59,521 bases of DNA from an uncultured Eubacteriales bacterium. Its GTDB lineage: Bacteria; Bacillota; Clostridia; Oscillospirales; Oscillospiraceae. The notes beneath the pieces are model-generated. The model had not been told where the DNA came from. It did not search any database and saw nothing but the letters and a program-made list of their open reading frames with translations. The stretch covers positions 1-59,521 of the forward strand of contig URBH01000005.1 in NCBI GenBank assembly GCA_900546075.1, written 5' to 3'. Each line of letters starts with the position of its first letter. Position 1 is the first letter of the stretch. Positions 7,137-15,247 of the stretch are shown in pieces. The position numbers and the translations under genes are program-made.

Positions 7137-8510
7137 ATGAATAAGGATTTAACGGTGGGGAATCCGTCAACGGTTCTCTGGAAATTCTGTCTGCCCCTGT
7201 TCGGCAGCATCGTGTTCCAGCAGCTTTACAACATTGCCGACAGCTGGGTGGCGGGGAAATTTATCGGGCAGAATGCCCTCGCCGCCGTGGGCAACAGCTA
7301 TGAGATCACGTTGATCTTCATTGCCTTCGCCTTCGGCTGCAACATCGGCTGCTCCGTGCTGGTATCCCAGCTGTTCGGCGCGCGGGAATATGGCGATGTA
7401 AAGACCGCCGTGTCCACCGCCGCGCTGTCCAGCGGCGTGGTTTGCCTGCTGCTGATGCTGGTGGGCATTCTCGGCTGCGACGGCCTGCTGACGCTGATCA
7501 ACACCCCGGAGGAAGTATTCGCCAACTCTGCGCTGTATCTGGATATCTACGTCTGGGGTCTGCCCTTCGTATTTTTCTATAACATTGCCACGGGCGTTTT
7601 TTCCGCCCTTGGCGACAGCAAGACGCCCTTTATCTTTCTGGCGGCGTCTTCCTTGAGCAACATTGCCGTGGATATTCTGTTCGTTACGGCCTTCAAGATG
7701 GGCGTGGCGGGCGTGGCGTGGGCAACGTTCCTGTGTCAAGGTATCAGCTGCGTGCTGGCGGTGGCCGTGGTCATTCGCCGCTTGAAGCAGCTTCCCAGCC
7801 AGGGGAAGCCTGTGCTGTTTTCCGGCGATCTGCTGGGACGGTTCGTGGTCATCGCCATCCCCAGCGTTTTACAGCAGAGCTTCATCTCCGTGGGCAATAT
7901 CCTGATTCAGAGCGTCATCAACCGCTTCGGCACGGACATTATGGCGGGCTATTCCGCTTCGGTGAAGCTGAACAATCTGGTCATCACTTCGTTTACCACC
8001 ATCGGTAACGGCATTTCCAATTATGCCGCCCAGAATCTGGGCGCGGGCAAGCTGACACGAATTCAGGAAGGCTTCCGGGCGGCGCTGAAAATGGTGTGGC
8101 TGATCTGCCTGCCGCTGGTGGCGCTGTACTGCACCTGCGGCCGGGCGCTGATGAACTTCTTTATGGAAGACGCCACGGAGGCCGCGCTGGGCAGCGGAAT
8201 GCGGTTCCTGTGGATTTTGTCCCCCTTCCACTTTGTGGTCTCCGCCAAGCTGGTGGCGGACGGTATCCTTCGTGGCACGGGGAAAATGCGGCAGTTCATG
8301 ACGGCGACCTTTACCGACCTGATTCTGCGGGTGGTGCTGGCCTTCGTGCTGTCCGGGACGGCGCTTGGTTCCACGGGCATCTGGTGCGCCTGGCCCATCG
8401 GCTGGATGGTGGCGACGGTGATTTCCATTCTGTTTTACAGAAAAGGCGAGTGGAACACCGTGCCGGAGGAAGTCCGTGAGGCACTCATGACGGAGAGTGC
8501 TTCGATGTAA
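7137..8510 (+). CDS. MATE-family multidrug/solute efflux transporter
   Basis: A 457-residue integral membrane protein with about 12 helices in two homologous halves. The N-terminal MATE hallmark is clear (VLWKFCLPLFGSIVFQQLYNIADSWVAGKFIG). MATE pumps export cationic drugs or metabolites in exchange for Na+ or H+. ATG 7137 has GGAAGGAAGG just upstream and gives the normal family length; a longer open frame upstream runs through the divergent LysR gene and is not coding. A strong terminator follows at 8523. Confidence 0.92.
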   Translation: MNKDLTVGNPSTVLWKFCLPLFGSIVFQQLYNIADSWVAGKFIGQNALAAVGNSYEITLIFIAFAFGCNIGCSVLVSQLFGAREYGDVKTAVSTAALSSGVVCLLLMLVGILGCDGLLTLINTPEEVFANSALYLDIYVWGLPFVFFYNIATGVFSALGDSKTPFIFLAASSLSNIAVDILFVTAFKMGVAGVAWATFLCQGISCVLAVAVVIRRLKQLPSQGKPVLFSGDLLGRFVVIAIPSVLQQSFISVGNILIQSVINRFGTDIMAGYSASVKLNNLVITSFTTIGNGISNYAAQNLGAGKLTRIQEGFRAALKMVWLICLPLVALYCTCGRALMNFFMEDATEAALGSGMRFLWILSPFHFVVSAKLVADGILRGTGKMRQFMTATFTDLILRVVLAFVLSGTALGSTGIWCAWPIGWMVATVISILFYRKGEWNTVPEEVREALMTESASM

Positions 8511-8522
8511 CATATACAAATT

Positions 8523-8557
8523 GCCGCGACAGTCACAAAAGGCTGTCGCGGCTGTTT
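8523..8557 (+). terminator. Rho-independent terminator after MATE gene
   Basis: GCCGCGACAG (8523-8532) pairs with CTGTCGCGGC (8543-8552), then TGTTTTAT. Confidence 0.88.
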
Positions 8558-8617
8558 TATGCTGTTGCGCCTGCACGATAAATCGGTTATAATGGGCGGT
8601 GCCGCACTGCCCCGTCA

Positions 8618-8806
8618 TCAGACCGGGCTGCGGGGAATGATGATGGCGGCGATGATGTACGCCAGGATACCGCTGCCGCCCATCAGGCTGAACAGCGCCC
8701 AGATCAGGCGCACCACGGTGGGGTCGATGCCGAAGTATTCGGCGATCCCGCCGCAGACACCGTCGATCATTTTGTTCTGATTGGATTTATACAGCTTCTT
8801 TTCCAT
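8618..8806 (-). CDS. PspC-domain membrane protein
   Basis: A 62-residue protein consisting of one PspC domain: KKLYKSNQNKMIDGVCGGIAEYFGIDPTVVRL, then one hydrophobic helix of about 20 residues (SGILAYIIAAIIIP). Start 8806 is chosen because GAGGG lies 8 nt upstream; an ATG 15 nt earlier is possible. Single-domain PspC proteins are common in Firmicutes and are linked to envelope stress, but the role here is not determined. It is isolated between the MATE terminator and a hairpin/repeat region. Confidence 0.85.
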   Translation of the reverse strand: MEKKLYKSNQNKMIDGVCGGIAEYFGIDPTVVRLIWALFSLMGGSGILAYIIAAIIIPRSPV

Positions 8807-8982
8807 AATGGCTGCCCTCATTTCTTTTTATTCCGGGCGGTTTGCAATACCGCCGTAATTCATGATATGATTGTACCATAACACGGCAAGATTGGATAGA
8901 CCGCTTTTGCGGAAAAATGTGTCTATTTTTCAGGTGCGCCCCGAAGCGCTGACCCGGCGGATACAGGAATTAAAGTGAAACG

Positions 8983-9013
8983 AAGCGTCTGCGGCCATTG
9001 ACCGCAGACGCTT
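8983..9013 (-). terminator. 12-bp perfect hairpin next to foldback repeat
   Basis: AAGCGTCTGCGG (8983-8994) and CCGCAGACGCTT (9002-9013) form a perfect stem with a 7-nt loop. On the minus strand it is followed by CGTTTCACTTT. It probably terminates the MerR-type gene upstream (9243-9968). Its right arm touches the left end of the foldback repeat. Confidence 0.6.
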
Positions 9014-9238
9014 AAGGCAACACCGCACAATTCGGCAAGAAGTCTCAGACAGGATTTTTGCTCCAATTCAAAGTTCCGAAAATGGAGGAATACTGTATGT
9101 ACCCGCAAGGGGTATGCCGCATCCGTAAGCCAGCTTGTGCTGGCAACGGCTGCGCTATATTTCCCATTTTCGGAACTGCGGAAGTGGGGCAAAAAGACGG
9201 CTGAGACTCGCAGACGCAATTGCGCGGTGTTGCCTTAA
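9012..9238. repeat. Foldback (MITE-like) element with long imperfect inverted repeats
   Basis: The ends at 9012-9032 and 9218-9238 are inverted repeats matching at 20 of 21 positions (TTAAGGCAACACCGC...). Similarity continues inward: GTCTCAG, TTTTTGC and GTTCCGAAAATGG recur in inverted order on both sides, so most of the 227 bp can fold into one long hairpin with smaller hairpins near its centre. No convincing coding frame lies inside. It abuts the stop codon of the MerR-type gene (9243). This is the layout of a non-autonomous miniature element or an imported repetitive palindrome. No transposase is seen. Confidence 0.7.
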
Positions 9239-9242
9239 ATGT

Positions 9243-9968
9243 TTATTTGCAGAATTCTTCGATTGCCGCGTGGGCGAACTGCGCCGTACCGGCGCCCCCG
9301 GCGGCGTCGATGTTTTCCGTCATGCTGTCGCCGGCAATGTACATCTGCCCCAGACTTTGCAGGATTTCTTTGGTGCAGGTGTAATAGTGGTTCGTGATGA
9401 AGCCTTGCAGCTCGGCGACCAGCGCCTGCGTCTCCCGGGAGGCAGGGGAGGTGTCCCGGATGGCGCCGAAGCGGGCAAAAATGTCCATCAGTCCGTCGAC
9501 GTTCTCCTGCGCCTGCCGGGGCGGGAGGTTTTTCGCCTCGAACTCCTGCCATGCCTGAGTTTTGCCCCACTTCTGCTTGGCCGCCACTGCGTATTTTTCG
9601 ATTTCACTGGTATCAAATTTGGAAAAGTCCATAGAAAACACTCCTGTTCTTTGAATTTCACGGGCGTGGGAAATGAGTTGCTCCAGATGCTCCCGCTGCA
9701 TTTCCAGCAGGTGCACCTGCTGGGATAGTGCGGTCATGGGGTCAAAATCCGGAGCGTCCAGAATCCGTTTGATGTCCTTCAGCGGGAATTGCAGCTCCCG
9801 GAAAAACAGGATAGACTGCATCCGCTTCAGCGCCGCGTCGTCATACAGTCGATAGCCCGCTTCCGTCACCGCGGTTGGCTTCAGCAGGCCGATGGCGTCA
9901 TAATGGTGGAGCGTGCGCACACTCACGCCGGTGATACGGCTGACTTCCTTGACGGTTTTCATTTCCAT
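9243..9968 (-). CDS. MerR-family regulator with TipAS effector domain
   Basis: A 241-residue regulator. The N-terminal MerR helix-turn-helix (TVKEVSRITGVSVRTLHHYDAIGLLKPT, 4-31) is followed by a dimerisation coiled coil at about 75-110. The C-terminal domain (about 120-241) contains YTCTKEILQSLGQMYIAGDSMTENID, typical of TipAS antibiotic/peptide-binding modules. Such proteins twist promoter DNA to activate transcription when a small molecule binds. No obvious target is adjacent, so autoregulation or action at a distance is likely. Confidence 0.9.
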   Translation of the reverse strand: MEMKTVKEVSRITGVSVRTLHHYDAIGLLKPTAVTEAGYRLYDDAALKRMQSILFFRELQFPLKDIKRILDAPDFDPMTALSQQVHLLEMQREHLEQLISHAREIQRTGVFSMDFSKFDTSEIEKYAVAAKQKWGKTQAWQEFEAKNLPPRQAQENVDGLMDIFARFGAIRDTSPASRETQALVAELQGFITNHYYTCTKEILQSLGQMYIAGDSMTENIDAAGGAGTAQFAHAAIEEFCK

Positions 9969-10036
9969 CCCTCCCGATGAAAACAGTATAAACTATGACG
10001 TTGGGGGAGAGTCAAGAGGGAAAATGAAAAAATTGG

Positions 10037-10077
10037 AAAAAGCCGAGAGCAGGAAAAATTCCCGCTCTCGGCTTTTT
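10037..10077 (-). terminator. Bidirectional-looking terminator after cupin gene
   Basis: AGCCGAGAGC (10041-10050) pairs with GCTCTCGGCT (10064-10073), flanked by A5 and T5. It serves the minus-strand cupin gene that ends at 10090. Confidence 0.88.
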
Positions 10078-10089
10078 GGGCGTATTCAT

Positions 10090-10443
10090 TTAATACACAA
10101 CAGCGTCGTCGGCGGTGAAGCCGTCCAGCGAATTTTCCTTCACCTGAATGCAGACAAAAGTAATGCCGGACTCTGCGTCCGCGGAGAACTGGCGCTTTGC
10201 GGCGGGGGCGACTCTCAGCCAGTCACCGGCGGTGAGGGCGACTGTCTCGCCGTCAATGACGGCCTTTCCGCTTCCGGAAATTACACCGTAGATTTCCTCG
10301 TTGTGTTTATGGGAATGGACGAAGGGGACGCCCGCGCCCGCGGGGAGTTGATTGATGCTGACCTCCGCGCCGGTCAGGGAGAGGGCGTCGTGCAGCTCGG
10401 TTCTGGCCGCGGTTCCAACGTTTGTCTTTGTGTAGTTTTTCAT
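10090..10443 (-). CDS. Small single-domain cupin protein
   Basis: A 117-residue cupin. The first metal-binding motif appears as HSHKHNEEIYGVISGSGKA (H-x-H then E and G residues), and the second region is GDWLRVAPAAKRQFSADAES. Function is open: small cupins include isomerases, dioxygenases and sensors. Start 10443 has GGAGG upstream; the frame extends further upstream but that would run through the palindromic operator. It is divergent from an HxlR regulator, the common layout for a target gene controlled by its neighbour. Confidence 0.85.
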   Translation of the reverse strand: MKNYTKTNVGTAARTELHDALSLTGAEVSINQLPAGAGVPFVHSHKHNEEIYGVISGSGKAVIDGETVALTAGDWLRVAPAAKRQFSADAESGITFVCIQVKENSLDGFTADDAVVY

Positions 10444-10480
10444 GGTGTATGCCTCCAAGGAAATATTGCAATTTCGTATT

Positions 10481-10525
10481 GCGTACTTGTATTTTACCGG
10501 CGGGTACTGTAAAATACAAGTACGC
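10481..10525. promoter_or_regulatory. 45-bp palindromic operator between cupin and hxlR
   Basis: A perfect 17-bp inverted repeat (GCGTACTTGTATTTTAC at 10481-10497, GTAAAATACAAGTACGC at 10509-10525) with an 11-nt spacer lies between the divergent cupin and HxlR genes. The outer GTACTT/AAGTAC elements resemble half-sites bound by HxlR-type dimers. It has no run of T and does not sit at a gene end, so it reads as an operator rather than a terminator. Confidence 0.75.
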
Positions 10526-10587
10526 ACTTTTTTATAACTGTACACCAAAAAGAAAATGTGTCACGACAGACCCGGAGGTGAGGGAAT

Positions 10588-10920
10588 ATGAAAACAAAAG
10601 AGGAGCTGCCCGCCTGTCCCGTGGCGACGGCGGTGGCTTTGATCGGCGGAAAATGGAAGCTGCTGATCCTGCGGAACCTGAAAAGCCGCCCGTGGCGGTT
10701 CAACGAATTGCAGCGGGATCTGGATGGCATTTCCCAGAAGGTGCTGACCGACAGCCTGCGGCAGATGATCGACGACGGGCTTGCCTATCGCCACGATTAC
10801 CGGCAGATGCCCCCGCGGGTGGAATACGGGCTGACGGAGTTAGGCAGGCAGATGCTGCCGATCATCGACGCACTGGCGGACTTCGGAAACTACTATAAAA
10901 CAGCTGTAGGAGAGAAATAA
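10588..10920 (+). CDS. HxlR-family winged-helix regulator
   Basis: A 110-residue HxlR protein. CPVATAVALIGGKWKLLILRNLKSRPWRFNELQRDLDGISQKVLTDSLRQM carries the hallmark CP...GGKW start and recognition helix. Cys at position 13 sits where several HxlR members sense thiol or aldehyde stress, but here that role is inference. It probably represses the divergent cupin gene through the 45-bp palindrome and may affect the GH3 gene 12 nt downstream. Confidence 0.92.
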   Translation: MKTKEELPACPVATAVALIGGKWKLLILRNLKSRPWRFNELQRDLDGISQKVLTDSLRQMIDDGLAYRHDYRQMPPRVEYGLTELGRQMLPIIDALADFGNYYKTAVGEK

Positions 10921-10932
10921 GGAGGGACTTTC

Positions 10933-13287
10933 ATGGAAAAGAGCAATATCGACGAGAAAATCAAACTTCTGACGGGAAGCGGTATGTGGCACACCCGGGA
11001 AGCGGAGGGGCTGCCCTCCGTTCATCTGTCCGACGGCCCTCATGGCCTTCGCAAGCAGGAGGAAAAGGAGCGCCAGAACAATGTCAGTCTGGTGTCCACC
11101 TGCTACCCCACGGCCAGTGCCCTGGCCTGTTCCTGGGACGTGACCGCGGCGGAGCGTCTGGGAAGGGCGGTTGCGAAGGAAGCCTGGAACGCGGACGTTG
11201 CCGTGCTCTTAGGGCCGGGCATCAACATGAAGCGCTCCCCGCTGTGCGGCAGAAACTTTGAGTATTTCAGCGAAGACCCATTCCTGACCGGGCGGCTGGG
11301 CGCGGCCTATGTCAGCGCCGCCCAGGGGGAGAACGTGGCGGTTTCCCTCAAGCATTTCGCGGCCAACAACCAGGAGACCAACCGGCAGACGTCCAACAGC
11401 CAGATCGACGAACGCGCCCTGCGGGAGATTTACCTCAGCGCCTTTGAATACGTGGTGAAAACGACGCGTCCCGCCACGGTGATGGCGTCCTACAACCGCC
11501 TGAACGGATACTATGCCTGTGAAAACCGTCACCTGCTCACGGAAATTCTCCGGGAGGAATGGGGCTTTGACGGGGTGGTCATTTCCGACTGGGGCGCCTG
11601 CGCGGATCTGGCAAAGGCCGTGAAGGCGGGTATGGACTTAGAAATGCCGGACAGCCACGGAATCCACGCCCGGAAGCTGAAAGCAGCGCTCAAGGCAGGA
11701 GAAATCTCGGAAGCCGACATCGCCCAGGCCGCCGAAAGAATCGAAAAGCTGGTGAAAAAGTACGCGCCGGACAACAGGGTGAAAAAGGATACGTCGGATG
11801 CCCACGAAATTGCCAAGCAGCTTGCCTGGGAAAGCGCGGTTCTGCTGAAAAACGACGGGATACTCCCGATTCCCCAGGATGCGGACGTGGTGGTTATCGG
11901 CGCTCTGGCGGAGCAGATGCGTTTTCAGGGCGGCGGCAGCAGCCACATCAACACGGCCAAAACCCCGAGCGCCTTGGACGCATTGCGGAAGCTGGGGGTG
12001 ACGGTCGCTTACGCCCCCGGGTATTCTCTGAAGGACGAGGAAAACCGGGAATTGGAGGAACAGGCGCTGGCTCTGGCCGCGGGGCAGAAAACGGTTCTGT
12101 TCTTCGGCGGCCTGACCGACCAGTACGAGGGGGAGGGCTATGACCGGGAAAGCCTTGCCATGCCCGCAAATCAGCTGCGCCTGCTGGATAAAATCTGCGA
12201 AATAAACCCCAATGTGGCGGTGGTGTCCTTCAGCGGCGCGCCCTATGACATGGCCTTTGAAAAGAAGGTGCGGGGCATTTTGCAGATGTACCTCGGCGGC
12301 GAGGCCGTGGGGGAAGCCTGCGGCGAGCTGCTGACGGGGCGGGTGAACCCCAGCGGAAAGCTGGCGGAATCCTGGCCTTACGCGGTGGAGGACACGCCCT
12401 GCCACGGATTTTTTGCCACCGGCAGCGACGATATCGAATACCGGGAGAGCATTTTCATGGGGTACCGGTACTATGACAGCTTCGGGATTCCGGTGCGGTT
12501 CCCCTTCGGCTTCGGGCTGAGCTATACGACCTTTGCTTACGGCGATCTGGAACTGAGCAGCGAGACCTACGAGGGCGGAAAGCTGCGCGTCTCTCTGGAC
12601 GTGACCAACACCGGCAGTGCGGCGGGGGCGGAGATCGTGGAGCTGTACGTGGAAAATCCGCCCGCCGATTACCTGCGGGCGAAGAAGGAGCTGAAGGGCT
12701 TCCAAAAGGTCATGCTGGAACCCGGCGAGACGAAGCGGGTCACGATGGAGCTGGACGAAAGAAGCTTCTCCATTTTCGACGAAGACCGTTTCCGGATGAT
12801 CGGCGGTACATACCGGGTTCTTATCGCAGGCTCCGCGGAGGATATCCGTCTGGCGCAGACGGTGACGGTGCAGGGCGAAGCCTGTACGCGCAATGACCGG
12901 GAGAGACTTTCCGACTACTTCCGGAAGGACTTGCACGGCGTGACCCGACAGCAGTTTGCGGCGCTTTACGGAAAGCCCCTCAGTCACTTCGACGACCGGA
13001 AGCCGGGGGAGTACACCCTGTATGACTCCCTGAATCAGCTGGCGGAAGCGTCGCCTCTGGCAAGAACGGTGCGCAAGGCGGCGCGGCCGCTGGTGTATTC
13101 CATGTTCAAGGGCATTCCCCACGACGACCCCCAGGTCGTCATGGTGCTGATGGGCATGGAGAACGGCATGATCGACAGCGTGGTATGCCAGAGCGGCGGA
13201 ATGCTGCCCATGCGTGTGGCGGAGGCCATGGTTTTGCAGGCAAACGGCCACCGCGGCAAGGCACTGTGGAAGCTGATAAGGGGGTAA
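10933..13287 (+). CDS. Glycoside hydrolase family 3 (beta-glucosidase-like)
   Basis: A 784-residue cytoplasmic enzyme with no signal peptide. The (beta/alpha)8 domain is about 1-290, with substrate-contact motif KHFAANNQETNR and catalytic nucleophile Asp219 in VVISDWGA. The alpha/beta sandwich is about 300-520, followed by a fibronectin III-like domain at about 555-640 (VTNTGSAAGAEIVELYV). The last ~130 residues are an extension beyond the usual GH3 core. It cleaves terminal beta-linked sugars from oligosaccharides; specificity is not readable. It starts 12 nt after hxlR with GGAGG in the gap, so the two are probably co-transcribed. Confidence 0.92.
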   Translation: MEKSNIDEKIKLLTGSGMWHTREAEGLPSVHLSDGPHGLRKQEEKERQNNVSLVSTCYPTASALACSWDVTAAERLGRAVAKEAWNADVAVLLGPGINMKRSPLCGRNFEYFSEDPFLTGRLGAAYVSAAQGENVAVSLKHFAANNQETNRQTSNSQIDERALREIYLSAFEYVVKTTRPATVMASYNRLNGYYACENRHLLTEILREEWGFDGVVISDWGACADLAKAVKAGMDLEMPDSHGIHARKLKAALKAGEISEADIAQAAERIEKLVKKYAPDNRVKKDTSDAHEIAKQLAWESAVLLKNDGILPIPQDADVVVIGALAEQMRFQGGGSSHINTAKTPSALDALRKLGVTVAYAPGYSLKDEENRELEEQALALAAGQKTVLFFGGLTDQYEGEGYDRESLAMPANQLRLLDKICEINPNVAVVSFSGAPYDMAFEKKVRGILQMYLGGEAVGEACGELLTGRVNPSGKLAESWPYAVEDTPCHGFFATGSDDIEYRESIFMGYRYYDSFGIPVRFPFGFGLSYTTFAYGDLELSSETYEGGKLRVSLDVTNTGSAAGAEIVELYVENPPADYLRAKKELKGFQKVMLEPGETKRVTMELDERSFSIFDEDRFRMIGGTYRVLIAGSAEDIRLAQTVTVQGEACTRNDRERLSDYFRKDLHGVTRQQFAALYGKPLSHFDDRKPGEYTLYDSLNQLAEASPLARTVRKAARPLVYSMFKGIPHDDPQVVMVLMGMENGMIDSVVCQSGGMLPMRVAEAMVLQANGHRGKALWKLIRG

Positions 13288-13472
13288 TGCGGGAAAACGC
13301 CAATATTTGCGAGGTGTATCGCGGATGTGACCGCCCTGCTCCTGCGCACGTTCGGGTTTTGGACGGCGGTGATTCATGCGATTCCTGAACAAGAGGGTGA
13401 AACCATTTTATCCATCCATGGATATGGACGGCAGCCGGGTGGGGGTGCAGCTCCACGACAGCCGCGCTCCTC

Positions 13473-13522
13473 ATACTATTTCTCGATAAAATGGTGTTAA
13501 CCATTTTATCGAGAAATAGTAT
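13473..13522. repeat. Perfect 23-bp inverted repeat, 4-nt loop
   Basis: The arms at 13473-13495 and 13500-13522 are perfect complements (ATACTATTTCTCGATAAAATGGT and its reverse), separated by GTTA. It is AT-rich inside GC-rich DNA. It is not followed by a T run and lies about 185 bp past the nearest plus-strand gene. It could be a protein-binding palindrome, a remnant of a mobile element end, or an imported hairpin. Confidence 0.75.
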
Positions 13523-13578
13523 AAAAACTAGTATCGGGGCAAGCTTACGGGCACTTCGGGCCACAGACAATGAAAATC

Positions 13579-13613
13579 GAAAAGGGTATGTGCCGGACGG
13601 TACATACCCTTTC
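13579..13613 (-). terminator. Terminator of the ksgA-HAD unit
   Basis: AAGGGTATGT and ACATACCCTT form a stem with a GC-rich loop. On the minus strand it is followed by TTCGATTTTC. Confidence 0.75.
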
Positions 13614-13615
13614 TC

Positions 13616-14302
13616 TTATAGTGTTTCCAGAAGCGCTTCCAGCTGGACGAGGGATTCAATTTCATAATCGGGGACGATGTCGGGGCGGGGGAGGCGGTGT
13701 TCGGGATTGACCCACACCGTGGTGATGCCCGCGTTTTTCCCGCCCAGAATGTCGGAGGTCAGGCTGTCGCCCACCATGACGGCTTTCTTGGGGTCAAAGT
13801 CCGGGATGCGGGCAAAGCAGGCATCAAAAAATTCTTTGGCGGGCTTGTTGAAGCCCAGCTCCTGGGAGACGAAGACCGTTTCAAAAAACCGGTACAGATT
13901 GGCGCTGGTCAGTCTGCCCGCCTGAACGGACGCGGTGCCGTTGCTGGCGAGAAACAGGCGGTATTTTTGGCTCAGGTTCGCCACCGCTTCCTCGGCGCCG
14001 GGGAGAAAATAATGTCCCACGGCGAGATTTCCCTCATAGTTGCGGGTACACTGTACCGCGTCCGCCGAAACGCCCAGTTCCCGGAACAGCGCCGCGAACC
14101 GGCCGATCTGCACCTCGTCCCGGGTCAGCTTTCCCTTTTCCAGCTGCTCCCAGTGCCAGAGGTTGATTTTGTGATACAATGCAAGAACTTCCTCGGTAGG
14201 CTCCACGCCGAAATCCCTGAGGGTTTTGCTCAGGGCGATGCGCTCGGCCTTGTGAAAATCCAGAATGGTGTCGTCCAGATCCAGAAACAGAAATTCCGTC
14301 AT
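13616..14302 (-). CDS. yjjG: HAD-superfamily phosphatase, YjjG-type
   Basis: A 228-residue HAD hydrolase with motif I FLDLDDTILDF (nucleophile Asp8, acid Asp10), motif II LFLASNG, motif III Lys near GFNKPAKEFFDA and motif IV MVGDSLTSDILGG. Domain order and the YjjG-like C-terminus suggest a 5'-nucleotidase or house-cleaning pyrimidine nucleotide phosphatase. It overlaps the end of ksgA by 4 nt (ATGA), so the two are translationally coupled. Confidence 0.88.
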   Translation of the reverse strand: MTEFLFLDLDDTILDFHKAERIALSKTLRDFGVEPTEEVLALYHKINLWHWEQLEKGKLTRDEVQIGRFAALFRELGVSADAVQCTRNYEGNLAVGHYFLPGAEEAVANLSQKYRLFLASNGTASVQAGRLTSANLYRFFETVFVSQELGFNKPAKEFFDACFARIPDFDPKKAVMVGDSLTSDILGGKNAGITTVWVNPEHRLPRPDIVPDYEIESLVQLEALLETL

Positions 14303-15174
14303 GACCGCATTCCCTCCCTCCGGCGGACGATTTCATTGGCAATCCGGGCAAATTCCGGGATGCCAAGAGTTTCGCCCCGCACGTTGGCATCGAAGCCCGC
14401 CGCCGCAATCACCGCTTCCGCGCCCGCCTTTCCCAGCTCCGGGAAGCCGGAGGAAAGCCCGTTGGACAGCTTCTTGCGCCGCATGGCGAAGCTGGCGCGG
14501 ACGGCGCGGAAAAACACGGCTTCGTCGGCAATCTCCCAGGGGCGCTCCTGCCGGGTGCGCAGGGTGATGACTGCCGACGTGACCTTCGGCTGGGGGAGGA
14601 AGCAATGGGCGGGAACGTCAAACAGCAGCTCCGGCTGGGCGTAATACTGGCAGAACACGGTGAACGCGCCGTAATCCGGGGTGCCGGGCTTCGCCGCAAT
14701 GCGCTGGGCGACCTCCTTCTGCACCATGACGGTGACGGACCGGAAGCATTCCGCCTCCAGCAGCGCCGTGAGAATGGGGGAGGTGATATAATAGGGAAGG
14801 TTGGCGCAGGCCATGGGGCGCAGAGAGCCGAACTTCTCCTTCACCAGAGCGGGAATGTCCTGCTTCAGCACGTCTCCCCAGAGAATTTCCAGATTGGAAA
14901 ATTCTCCCACGGTAACGTCCAGAATGGGCTTCAGGCGCTCGTCCACCTCCACCGCGCAGACCTTCCCGGCTCGGAGACACAGCTGCTGGGTCAGCGGGCC
15001 GACGCCGGGGCCGATCTCCAGCACGCCTGCCGTTTCATCCACCCCGGCCTGTTCCGCAATGGATTGCGGCACCCAGGGGGCAATGAGGAAGTTCTGCCCC
15101 TTGGCCTTGGAAAAGTGGAAGCCGTGGGCAGCAAGCATCGGCTTCATCACCTGAATATCGCATACGTCGATCAT
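14299..15174 (-). CDS. rsmA: 16S rRNA (A1518/A1519) dimethyltransferase RsmA/KsgA
   Basis: A 291-residue Rossmann methyltransferase with N-terminal GFHFSKAKGQNFL, SAM-binding VLEIGPGVGPLTQQL, catalytic NLPYYI motif (CANLPYYITSPIL) and a C-terminal helical domain. It dimethylates two adjacent adenines in helix 45 of 16S rRNA during 30S maturation; loss in bacteria gives kasugamycin resistance. ATG 15174 lies 10 nt from GGCGG; TTG 15180 is an alternative start. It lies downstream of the 3D-domain gene, an order also seen in Bacillus (yabE near ksgA). Confidence 0.95.
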   Translation of the reverse strand: MIDVCDIQVMKPMLAAHGFHFSKAKGQNFLIAPWVPQSIAEQAGVDETAGVLEIGPGVGPLTQQLCLRAGKVCAVEVDERLKPILDVTVGEFSNLEILWGDVLKQDIPALVKEKFGSLRPMACANLPYYITSPILTALLEAECFRSVTVMVQKEVAQRIAAKPGTPDYGAFTVFCQYYAQPELLFDVPAHCFLPQPKVTSAVITLRTRQERPWEIADEAVFFRAVRASFAMRRKKLSNGLSSGFPELGKAGAEAVIAAAGFDANVRGETLGIPEFARIANEIVRRREGMRS

Positions 15175-15247
15175 ACACAAATAACCGCCTTTCTTCGGCT
15201 ATCATACCAGAAGAAGGGCGGTTTTGCAATGGCATTGTTATGCTGTG

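Larger units (their letters stand above)
13288..13615. other. Gene-free interval with hairpins
   Basis: No credible gene is visible between the GH3 stop and the HAD gene 3' end. The stretch holds the 50-bp palindrome at 13473-13522, an extra copy of AACCATTTTATC at 13401-13412 that matches the palindrome arm, and a terminator at 13579-13611. Local AT content rises sharply at the palindrome. Confidence 0.6.

Noticed and set aside
13473..13522. The 50-bp palindrome as a terminator for the GH3 gene
   Set aside because: It lies about 185 bp beyond the stop and has no T run on either strand.
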